DNA from: Devosia oryziradicis
Lineage (GTDB): Bacteria > Pseudomonadota > Alphaproteobacteria > Rhizobiales > Devosiaceae
Length of the DNA stretch: 64,000 nt
Assembly: GCF_016698645.1 (NCBI RefSeq)
Contig: NZ_CP068047.1
Span: 1,585,001 to 1,649,000 of the forward strand
Direction of reading: 5' to 3'
Shown: piece by piece, positions 33,674 through 41,057 of the stretch
How positions within the stretch are numbered: position 1 is the stretch's first letter
Layout: every line of letters starts with the position of its first letter
Notes under the pieces: model-generated
Told to the model about the DNA's origin: nothing
Databases searched by the model: none
What the model saw: the letters and a program-made list of their open reading frames with translations, nothing else
Position numbers and translations under genes: made by a program

Positions 33674-33775
33674 TGTCATCCCGGCAAAGGCCGGGATCCA
33701 AGTCCGTATCTAGGTCACTGCGGCGGCGTGTGCGGCCAAGTCCGGACATGGAAGCCGGCCTTCGGCGGAATGACC
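33674..33775. repeat. Intergenic palindrome, TGTCATCCCGGC family
   Basis: TGTCATCCCGGCAAAGGCC begins the element and CGGCGGAATGACC ends it. A short inner hairpin (CCCGGC AAA GGCCGGG) is clear. It fills most of the iolD-iolE gap and resembles the element at 31545. Confidence 0.65.
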
Positions 33776-33790
33776 CGTGGTTGGGGCGAC

Positions 33791-35638
33791 TTACCCCGCC
33801 CGCTGTGCCTTCAAGGCCTTTACATAGGCCTCGCGGGCGGCGTTGACTTGCGGGCGATCCGAAACCTCCGGCACCGCGACATCCCACCAATGGCCACCAG
33901 CATCGGTGGCAATGAGGGGGTCGGTGTCGATGACGATCACCGTCGTGCGGTCGGCGCTTTCGGTTTCGTGCAAAGCGGTTTCGAGCTCTGCGATCGAACT
34001 CACCTTGCGCGCAACGGCGCCCATCGAGGCGGCGTGGGCGGCAAAATCGATTCCCGGAAGAGTGACATGGTGGGTGTCCTTCAACAGGTTGTTGAAGTTG
34101 GCGCCGCCGGTGGCCATTTGCAGCCGGTTGATGCAGCCGAAGCCGGAATTGTCAAGCAGCACGATGGTGAGCTTGGCGCCCAGCATGATCGAACTGACGA
34201 TTTCCGAATTCATCATCATGTAGCTGCCGTCGCCGACCATGACGACGACATCGTCATCGGGGCGTGCCAGCTTGACGCCAAGGCCGCCAGCGATCTCGTA
34301 ACCCATGGTCGAGAAGCCGTATTCCATGTGGTAGCTGCCGGGGCCGCCGGCCTTCCACAGCTTGTGCAACTCGCCCGGCAGGCCGCCCGAGGCGCAGACC
34401 AGCGTGGCATTTTCCCGCGCGCGCTGCACGGCGCCGATCACTTGAGCATCAGACGGCAATTCGGCATTGGTTGAGGCGGTCACCTTGTCAGCCGCGACGA
34501 GCCACTCGTCCTTGTCCGCCTTCGCCTTCTCCGTCCAGGCGGGGTCGGCCTGCCATCCGGTAAGCGCCTGGTTGAGGGCATCGAGGCCCACCTTGGCGTC
34601 GGCGACCAGGGGCAGGGCCTGATGCTTGTGCGCATCGAACGGCTGTGTATTAAGGCCGATGATTTTGAGGTCGTCGTTCTTGAACAGCGCCCAGGAGCCC
34701 GTGGTGAAATCCTGCAGGCGGCTGCCAACGGCGAGGACCACGTCGGCTTCCTCGGCCAGCACGTTGGACGCCGACGACCCGGTGACGCCGACCGAGCCCA
34801 TATTGAGCGGATGGTCATGCGGCAGGCTGGATTTGCCGGCCTGGGTCTCCATGACCGGGATGCCATAGCGCTCGGCGAAGTTACGCAGGGCGCTGGTGGC
34901 CTGCGAATAGAGCACGCCGCCGCCCGCGATGATGACGGGCTTGCTGGCCTGCAGCAGAGCCGCGGCAGCCGTGGCGAATTCGTCGCCATCGGGCATGACG
35001 CGGCGGAAGTTCCAGACCTTCTCGGCAAAGAAGCTCTCCGGATAATCGTAGGCTTCGGCCTGTACGTCCTGGCAGAGGCTGAGGGTGACCGGACCGCATT
35101 CGGCGGGGTCGGTCAGCACGGCCATGGCGCGGCGCAAGGCCGGGATGATCTGCTCGGGACGGGTGATGCGGTCGAAATAACGGCTGACGGGCTTGAAGGC
35201 ATCGTTGACCGTGGTGGTGCCGTCGCCAAAATCCTCGGCCTGTTGCAGCACTGGGTCGGGGAGGCGGTTGGCAAACACGTCGCCGGGCAGGAACAACACC
35301 GGCAAGCGGTTCACATGGGCCAGGCCCGCCGCAGTGACCATGTTGAGTGCGCCCGGGCCAATGGAGGTGGTGCAGGCCATGAAGCGGCGGCGGAAACTGG
35401 CCTTGGCATAGGCGATGGCGGCATGGGCCATGCCCTGCTCATTCTGGCCGCGATAGGTCGGCAGCGTGTCGCGCACGCCGTAGAGCGCCTCGCCGACACC
35501 GGCGACATTGCCATGGCCGAAAATGGCGAAGACGCCGCCAAAGATCGGCACGATCTCGCCGTCGATTTCAGTCTTCTGCATGGTCAGGAACCGGGCCACG
35601 GCCTGGGCCATGGTGAGGCGGATGGTGGATTGGCTCAT
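33791..35638 (-). CDS. iolD: 3D-(3,5/4)-trihydroxycyclohexane-1,2-dione acylhydrolase
   Basis: A 615-residue thiamine-diphosphate enzyme that opens the ring of the IolE product to give 5-deoxy-glucuronate. The ThDP motif is VMVGDGSYMMMNSEIVSSIMLG near residue 460, with the second metal ligand in DNSGFG. The N-terminal domain carries FGHGNVAGVGEALY and GPGALNMVTAAGLAHVNRLP near residues 35-120. It lies between iolC and iolE on the same strand. Confidence 0.95.
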   Translation of the reverse strand: MSQSTIRLTMAQAVARFLTMQKTEIDGEIVPIFGGVFAIFGHGNVAGVGEALYGVRDTLPTYRGQNEQGMAHAAIAYAKASFRRRFMACTTSIGPGALNMVTAAGLAHVNRLPVLFLPGDVFANRLPDPVLQQAEDFGDGTTTVNDAFKPVSRYFDRITRPEQIIPALRRAMAVLTDPAECGPVTLSLCQDVQAEAYDYPESFFAEKVWNFRRVMPDGDEFATAAAALLQASKPVIIAGGGVLYSQATSALRNFAERYGIPVMETQAGKSSLPHDHPLNMGSVGVTGSSASNVLAEEADVVLAVGSRLQDFTTGSWALFKNDDLKIIGLNTQPFDAHKHQALPLVADAKVGLDALNQALTGWQADPAWTEKAKADKDEWLVAADKVTASTNAELPSDAQVIGAVQRARENATLVCASGGLPGELHKLWKAGGPGSYHMEYGFSTMGYEIAGGLGVKLARPDDDVVVMVGDGSYMMMNSEIVSSIMLGAKLTIVLLDNSGFGCINRLQMATGGANFNNLLKDTHHVTLPGIDFAAHAASMGAVARKVSSIAELETALHETESADRTTVIVIDTDPLIATDAGGHWWDVAVPEVSDRPQVNAAREAYVKALKAQRAG

Positions 35639-35751
35639 GGCGTCGTTTCCTCAAAGTCGTTGAGCCATCGGCTCCATCTTTCCCCTCCCCCTTGTGGGAG
35701 GGAAGCGAGATAGGACTTAGCGAGAGCCAAGTCCGTTGCAACTGCAGTAGT

Positions 35752-37689
35752 CTAAGCCGCCTGGCTCTTGCCAAGCCGTTCCCAGATTTCTACCAGGGCG
35801 CCGAACCGACGCGCCATGTCGTCGATGGCCGCATCGTCGCTGATCGTGCCGGCCAGCCATCTCTTGGCGGCATCGGCGAAAATGGTGCGACCCACGGCAA
35901 AGCCCTTGACCGTGCGCGCGGTGCGCGCGGCGGCAAAGCCGGCCTCAAGCACGTCCTGCGGCGCTTCGAGGCCGAGCAGGACCACGCCGCGGCAATAGGG
36001 GTCGTTGGTTTCGATGACCCGGTCCACGGCAGCCCAGGCGGCTGGACTGGCCTGGGGTTCGAGCTTCCACCAGTCGGGCTTGATGCCCGCGTCATAGAGT
36101 TCGGTCAGGGCGCGACTGATGGTGTTGTCATCGAGCGTGCCGTGCTTGCCGGCGATGATCTCGACCAGCAGGTCCCGGCCCACCTTGCGGGCCGCCTCAT
36201 AGGCCGAGCGCAGCTTGTCGATCTGCACGCGTTTGAGGTCGGCAGCATCGTCCGGATGATAGAAGCACAGCACCTTGATGCAGTGGTCGACCGGCCAGTC
36301 GATCAGCCGCGAGCCCAGGTCCTGGCTGAACTCGAATTGCAGCGGGCGCGAGCCGGGCAGCTCGATCGGCTTGCCGATCCAGAAATCCTTGAGCGCGCCG
36401 GCGGCAAACAACGCGTCGCGGCCATATTTGTCATCGAGCAGCATGCCGAAGCCGGGCCGGCCATTGGCCACGCGCGCGGCGGCCGTGACGGCAAGCGCCT
36501 TGAAGGCCGGGATGCGCGCCAGCAGCTTTTCGTCGCCATTGGCCAGGTCTTCGAGCTGGCTGCGGTGATCGATGGCCAAAGCGGTGAGGCTGGGGATTTC
36601 GCGGCGACGATTGGTGGCCCAATGAATGTGGTTGAGCTCGGCATCCTTGCGCAAGGCGCGCTCCCTGCTGCCATGGGCCAGGAAATGGCTCAATTCTTCC
36701 CAGCTCGGATATTCCGGGGCGCAGAGCAGGCGCGAGACGGCGAAGGCGCCGCAGGCATTGGCCCAGGTGGCACTGGTGGCGTGGGGTTCGCCGCGCAGCC
36801 AGCCGCGTAGCCAGCCGCTCATGAAGGCGTCGCCGGCGCCGAGCACGTTATAGACCTCGATGGGGAAGCCCTTGCCGACAATACCATGTTCAAGGTCATC
36901 CGGAATGGCCCCATCGTAGACGATGCAGCCCATGGGGCCGCGCTTCAGGACGATCGTGGCGGAGGACAGGCTGCGGATCGTCCTGAGCGCGGAGAGCAGG
37001 TCGGCCTGGCCGGAGGCGATCAGCACCTCCTCTTCCGTGCCGACGATGAGATCGCAATCGGGCAGGATGGACTTGTATTTCTCCGAAACGACATCGGAGG
37101 CGACGTAGCGCGAAAAGCCCGCCTCGTGGCCGGCCAGGCCCCACAGATTGGGGCGGTAGTCGATGTCGAAGGCGACGCGCGCTCCATGGGCCTTGGCCAA
37201 ACGTATGGCCTTCTTTTGCGCGGCTTCGCTGTTGGGGCGCGAGAAATGGGTGCCGGTGACGACGATGGCCCGGGCGCTGGCGATCTGGGCTTCGTCGATG
37301 TTGCTTTCGTCGAGCGCCATGTCGGCGCAGTCGGTGCGATAGAAGATCATGGGCGAAACGCCCTCGGCCTCCACCGACAGCAGCACCAGCGCGGTCAGCC
37401 GGTTGGGATCGGTGGCGACGCCCGAGGTGTCGACGCCTTCGCGGTCGAGCTGCTCGCGGATGAACCGGCCCATCTGCTCGTGGCCGACGCGGGTGATCAG
37501 CGCCGACTTGAGCCCCAGCCGGGCCGTCCCGACGGCGATATTGGCAGGGCAGCCGCCAACCGATTTGGCAAAGCTGCCGATATCTTCGAGGCGCGTGCCG
37601 ATCTGCTGGCCATAAAGGTCGACCGACGCACGGCCGATCGTCACGACGTCGAGGGTTTTCGTCCCGTCATCGGGGTGCGCGTTACTCAC
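35752..37689 (-). CDS. iolC: 5-dehydro-2-deoxygluconokinase fused to DUF2090 domain
   Basis: A 645-residue fusion. Residues about 10-325 are a PfkB-family kinase (SFAKSVGGCPANIAVGTARLGL and the catalytic VLGAGDAFMSGWLRGWL) that phosphorylates 2-deoxy-5-keto-gluconate. Residues about 335-645 form a DUF2090 domain with an aldolase-like pattern (ALAIDHRSQLEDLA, then VLCFYHPDD and CRGVVLLGLEAP). This domain may replace the IolJ aldolase. The fusion is usual in Alphaproteobacteria. GTG at 37689 with GGAG 7 nt upstream is the likely start. It leads the iolC-D-E-B operon, with GGAA/TTCC boxes in front. Confidence 0.93.
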   Translation of the reverse strand: MSNAHPDDGTKTLDVVTIGRASVDLYGQQIGTRLEDIGSFAKSVGGCPANIAVGTARLGLKSALITRVGHEQMGRFIREQLDREGVDTSGVATDPNRLTALVLLSVEAEGVSPMIFYRTDCADMALDESNIDEAQIASARAIVVTGTHFSRPNSEAAQKKAIRLAKAHGARVAFDIDYRPNLWGLAGHEAGFSRYVASDVVSEKYKSILPDCDLIVGTEEEVLIASGQADLLSALRTIRSLSSATIVLKRGPMGCIVYDGAIPDDLEHGIVGKGFPIEVYNVLGAGDAFMSGWLRGWLRGEPHATSATWANACGAFAVSRLLCAPEYPSWEELSHFLAHGSRERALRKDAELNHIHWATNRRREIPSLTALAIDHRSQLEDLANGDEKLLARIPAFKALAVTAAARVANGRPGFGMLLDDKYGRDALFAAGALKDFWIGKPIELPGSRPLQFEFSQDLGSRLIDWPVDHCIKVLCFYHPDDAADLKRVQIDKLRSAYEAARKVGRDLLVEIIAGKHGTLDDNTISRALTELYDAGIKPDWWKLEPQASPAAWAAVDRVIETNDPYCRGVVLLGLEAPQDVLEAGFAAARTARTVKGFAVGRTIFADAAKRWLAGTISDDAAIDDMARRFGALVEIWERLGKSQAA

Positions 37690-37753
37690 GGCAATTCTCC
37701 GAGCCGGCTCTTGGCCGATATGCAAATACCCGGTCAGCGTCCGGTTGCGCAGC

Positions 37754-37797
37754 GAAACATTAGTTCCGGCAATTCGTCAACCTGGAATGTACGTTCC
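37754..37797 (-). promoter_or_regulatory. iolC: Putative IolR boxes before iolC
   Basis: GGAATGTACGTTCC at 37784-37797 has the form GGAA-N6-TTCC, and flanking T and A extend it to TGGAA...TTCCA. A weaker copy, GAAA-N6-TTCC, lies at 37754-37767. On the minus strand a TTGACG stands between them as a candidate -35. Confidence 0.65.
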
Positions 37798-37866
37798 ACT
37801 GATGGAATTTGCTTGTTTGACTGACGGGCGTACATCATTCGCCGAGCAGTGCGACAGTCGGTGGGG

Positions 37867-38709
37867 TCAGCCGCGGCGGCGCTTTTCGGCGATGGAAACC
37901 GTCAGCGCCATGGCAAAGGCCATGCTGGCCGACAGCGAGCGGAAGCCGGCATGGTCGGCCTCGACCACTTCGAACCATTCCGCCGAGCATTCCGCGAGCG
38001 GCGAGAAAGCCGAATCGGTCAGCGACACGACCGGGATGCCGCGCGCCGCCATCTGGCGCGCCTGGGCGGCGCTTTCGGAGGCATAGGGCGAAAAGCTGAC
38101 CGCAAAGGCCGCATCCCGGGTGCTGGCCATGGCCAGCATGTCGTCGTCTATGCCGGCCGATGTGCCGACCAGCTGGCACCGTACTTTGAGCTTGCCGAAG
38201 GCATAGGCCATGTAGCTGCTGATGGGGTAGGAGCGGCGCTTGGCGATGAGGTAGATGGTTTCCGCCCCGGCCAGCAAGGTTACGGCACGCTCGAAGGCCT
38301 CGGGCTCCACCGCCGCTGCCACTGCATCGATGGAGCGATGCGCGGCGGCAATGAAGCCGTTGAAGATGGTCGTGCTCTCGGCCAGTGCGGTGCCGTCCTG
38401 TTCCAGGATGCGCAGGCGCTCCTCGTAGGAGGATGTGCGTTCGCGCAGGCGGGCACGAAACAGAAGCTGCAGGCCCGAGAAGCCATCGAAGCCGAAATGC
38501 TGCGCGAAGCGCACCAGCGTCGAGGGCTGCACGTCAGCCGACAGCGCTATGCTTGCGGCCGTGCCGAAGGCGATTTCGTCCGGGTGGTCGAGCGCATAAA
38601 TCGCCACCTGGGTCAGCCGCTTGGGTAGGTCACCCTTGCGCTCCAGAATGGTCGCGCGAAGGCTGTCGAAGTCGTGCGGGGGCTGCGGCTTGGCTGACGA
38701 GTCGGACAT
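37867..38709 (-). CDS. RpiR/MurR family regulator, probable IolR
   Basis: A protein of about 280 residues. The N-terminal RpiR-type HTH covers LTQVAIYALDHPDEIAFGTAASIALSADVQPSTLVRFAQHFGFDGFSGLQ. The C-terminal SIS sugar-phosphate-binding domain covers IYLIAKRRSYPISSYMAYAFGK and AFAVSFSPYASES. Its place next to iolC and the presence of RpiR-type IolR in rhizobia suggest it controls the iol genes. The start is uncertain. ATG 38709 has GAGA about 9 nt upstream, while ATGs at 38715 and 38736 have poorly placed sites. Confidence 0.87.
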   Translation of the reverse strand: MSDSSAKPQPPHDFDSLRATILERKGDLPKRLTQVAIYALDHPDEIAFGTAASIALSADVQPSTLVRFAQHFGFDGFSGLQLLFRARLRERTSSYEERLRILEQDGTALAESTTIFNGFIAAAHRSIDAVAAAVEPEAFERAVTLLAGAETIYLIAKRRSYPISSYMAYAFGKLKVRCQLVGTSAGIDDDMLAMASTRDAAFAVSFSPYASESAAQARQMAARGIPVVSLTDSAFSPLAECSAEWFEVVEADHAGFRSLSASMAFAMALTVSIAEKRRRG

Positions 38710-38780
38710 GGGCATATTCTCGCTATCGGCGCACATAATCTCCAATATCGAGCGGCAATCAAGTCACGCTAGAAAGCCTA

Positions 38781-38794
38781 TTCCGGAAATGGAA
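38781..38794. promoter_or_regulatory. TTCC/GGAA motif between divergent genes
   Basis: TTCCGGAAATGGAA contains the perfect TTCCGGAA palindrome and a TTCC-N6-GGAA arrangement, related in half-site but not in order to the boxes before iolG and iolC. It lies between the rpiR-like and Gfo/Idh/MocA genes. Confidence 0.4.
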
Positions 38795-38832
38795 CGCTTG
38801 AATTACTCATTTCGCCAGCAGTGGAGGGTGGA

Positions 38833-39957
38833 ATGAAAACGACCATCGGCGTTGGCCTCATCGGCACCGGCTACATGGGCAAATGCCATGCCTTGGCCTG
38901 GAACGGAGTCAAGGCGGTATTCGGCGACGGACCGCGACCGGTATTGGTGCACCTGGCCGAGGTCAATGCCGCGCTTGCCCGTGAGAAGGCGGACGAGTTC
39001 GGTTTCGAACGGTCGACGGGCGACTGGCGGGCGCTGGTTGCCGACCCGGATGTCGAGGTGGTCTCGGTCACCACCCCCAATGCCTTCCATGCCGAGATGG
39101 CCGTCGCGGCGCTCGAGGCCGGCAAGCATGTGTGGTGCGAAAAGCCGATGGCCGTGGCGCTCTCCGACGCCGAGCGCATGGCGGCAGCGGCCCGCGCGTC
39201 TGGCAGGGTGGCCGTTCTTGGCTACAATTACATTCAGAACCCGCTGGTGCGGCAGATCGGGGCCATCCTTGCAGACGGCACCATTGGTGCGGTGAACCAT
39301 GTCCGCCTCGAGATGGACGAGGACTTCATGGCCGATCCGGACGCGCTGTTCTACTGGAAGAGCGAGGCCAGCTCCGGCTATGGCGCGCTGGACGATTTCG
39401 GGGTGCATCCGCTGAGCCTGTTGCACGTGCTGTTCGGTGGCGTGACCAAGGTCTTTGCGCATCTGAGCAAGCCCTATGCCGACCGGCCAACCAGGGACGG
39501 GGCGCGGCGGGCAGTGGAGACGTTCGACATTGCCAGCGTGCTGTTCGAAATGGCTGGCGGCATCAGCGGCATGATGGCGCTCGATCGGTCCGCCTGGGGC
39601 CGCAAGGGCCGCATCGCGTTGCAGATCTTCGGCAGCAAGGGTAGCATTGTGTTCGACCAGGAGCGGTTCAACGAGCTGCAGCTTTATGTGACCTCGGACA
39701 GGCCGACCGAGCAGGGCTTCCGCACCATCCTGGCGGCGCCGCAGCACGCGCCCTATGACCGGTTCATTCCTGCGCCGGGGCACGGGCTCGGCTTCAACGA
39801 TCTCAAGATCATCGAATGCCACGAACTGCTGCGGGCGATTGCCGGCGCGCCGGCCCGGGTCATCGACTTCGATGCGGGCCTGCGGATCGAGCGGACCGTG
39901 CATGCCATGGCACAGAGCCATCGCGAACAGCGCTGGGTTGACGTGGCGCACGCGTAG
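38833..39957 (+). CDS. Gfo/Idh/MocA family dehydrogenase
   Basis: A 374-residue NAD(P)-dependent oxidoreductase. The Rossmann motif is VGLIGTGYMGKCHALAW, the catalytic Lys is in VWCEKPMAVAL, and the conserved Asp/His pair appears in YGALDDFGVHPLSLLHVLFGG near residue 188. It is a different subgroup from the iolG product and may handle another inositol isomer or a sugar. GGAGGGTGGA precedes the ATG at 38833. The divergent rpiR-like regulator and the shared promoter region tie it to the iol locus. Confidence 0.85.
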   Translation: MKTTIGVGLIGTGYMGKCHALAWNGVKAVFGDGPRPVLVHLAEVNAALAREKADEFGFERSTGDWRALVADPDVEVVSVTTPNAFHAEMAVAALEAGKHVWCEKPMAVALSDAERMAAAARASGRVAVLGYNYIQNPLVRQIGAILADGTIGAVNHVRLEMDEDFMADPDALFYWKSEASSGYGALDDFGVHPLSLLHVLFGGVTKVFAHLSKPYADRPTRDGARRAVETFDIASVLFEMAGGISGMMALDRSAWGRKGRIALQIFGSKGSIVFDQERFNELQLYVTSDRPTEQGFRTILAAPQHAPYDRFIPAPGHGLGFNDLKIIECHELLRAIAGAPARVIDFDAGLRIERTVHAMAQSHREQRWVDVAHA

Positions 39958-39970
39958 ATGTGGCGCGCAA

Positions 39971-40846
39971 CTAGAAGATGGCGTGATCGCGCCGCACGAT
40001 GTCGGTGAGGAATTCGGCGACGGTGCTGACGCGGCGGATGCTGCGCAGGTCTTCGTGCACCACGGTCCAGTAGCTGCGGGTCAGCGTGTGCTGCGGCAGG
40101 ATGGGGACGAGACCGGCGTCTGACCGGGCCATGAAGGCGTGGAGGATGCCGATGCCGGTGCCGGAGCGCACGGCCTCGGTTTGGCCCATGGCGGAGGATA
40201 CCGCGACGCTCGAGCGCCAGCCCTTGAGGAACTCGGCAGTGTAGTCGAGCGTGGCGGTATAGAGCAGGTCTTCGACATAGCCGACGAGGCGGTGGTCGGC
40301 GAGGTCGTCGAGCGTCTGCGGCGTGCCGTGGGCGGCGAGATAGGAACGTGCCGCGTAGAGGCCTAGGCAGTAATCGGTGAGCTTGCGCGCGACGAGCCGG
40401 CCTTCGCGCGGACGTTCCAGGGTGACGGCGATATCGGCCTCGCGACGCGACAGGGAGAAGGCGCGGGGGACCGGGACCAGTTCGATGCGCAGGCCCTTGT
40501 GGCGCTCGGTGAGCTCGCCCAGGCGCGGGGCGAGGAAGGCGACGCCGAAGCCGTCAGGGGCGCCGACGCGCACGGTGCCTTCGATGAGGCTATCGGCGCC
40601 AGCGGCCTCTCGGGCAGCCAGCATGGCGCTTTCCATACGCTCGGCATGGACAAGAAAGCGCTCGCCATCGCCGGACAGGTCCGAACCGTTGGTCTTGCGG
40701 GTGAAGAGCTTGCTGCCCAGCGCCGCTTCAAGCGCGGTCAGGCGCCGGGCCACGGTGGCGTGGTTGAGGCCCAGCGTCTTGGCGGCGCCGAGTATCTGGC
40801 CGCTGCGGGCGACGGCGAGGAAGATGCGAACGTCATCCCAGTTCAT
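39971..40846 (-). CDS. LysR family transcriptional regulator
   Basis: A 291-residue LysR regulator. The HTH reads VRIFLAVARSGQILGAAKTLGLNHATVARRLTALE near residues 6-40, followed by a LysR_substrate domain (GTVRVGAPDGFGVAFLAPRLGEL). The divergent neighbour is mmsA/iolA, so that gene is the probable target. The shared region holds a 33-bp inverted repeat and a possible operator. It is convergent with the dehydrogenase gene. Confidence 0.9.
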   Translation of the reverse strand: MNWDDVRIFLAVARSGQILGAAKTLGLNHATVARRLTALEAALGSKLFTRKTNGSDLSGDGERFLVHAERMESAMLAAREAAGADSLIEGTVRVGAPDGFGVAFLAPRLGELTERHKGLRIELVPVPRAFSLSRREADIAVTLERPREGRLVARKLTDYCLGLYAARSYLAAHGTPQTLDDLADHRLVGYVEDLLYTATLDYTAEFLKGWRSSVAVSSAMGQTEAVRSGTGIGILHAFMARSDAGLVPILPQHTLTRSYWTVVHEDLRSIRRVSTVAEFLTDIVRRDHAIF

Positions 40847-40872
40847 GGTGGCCCTCCAAACCAGTTATTCCC

Positions 40873-40956
40873 CCGCGTCATTCCCGCGAAGGCGGGAATC
40901 CACTCTTGGACACCGCGCCGGCAGAGTGGATTCCCGCCTTCGCGGGAATGACGCGG
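40873..40956. repeat. 33-bp perfect inverted repeat, ATTCCCGC family
   Basis: Arms of 33 bp (40873-40905 and 40924-40956) are exact reverse complements with an 18-nt loop. Each arm contains its own hairpin, TTCCCGCGAAGGCGGGAA. The sequence type, GTCATTCCCGCGAAGGCGGG, is a widespread dispersed repeat. Here it sits in the promoter region between the divergent lysR-like gene and mmsA. Confidence 0.9.
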
Positions 40957-40972
40957 TGATGAACGTTAGTCA

Positions 40973-40996
40973 ATTTTCGCACAACGGATGCAAAAT
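40973..40996. promoter_or_regulatory. Possible LysR operator upstream of mmsA
   Basis: ATTTTCGC-N8-TGCAAAAT is an imperfect palindrome (ATTTT-N14-AAAAT) about 60 nt before mmsA, in keeping with the AT-rich interrupted dyads bound by LysR proteins. Support is position and symmetry only. Confidence 0.35.
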
Positions 40997-41057
40997 CTAT
41001 GGTGTTGCGATGCGTGGAGTGTAGCGCCAAGAATGCTCGCCAACAAGGGAGAGCCTC

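Noticed and set aside
32465..34474. 669-residue plus-strand frame across the iol genes
   Set aside because: It is antisense to iolE and iolD, which have clear family motifs, and its composition is that of a high-GC shadow.
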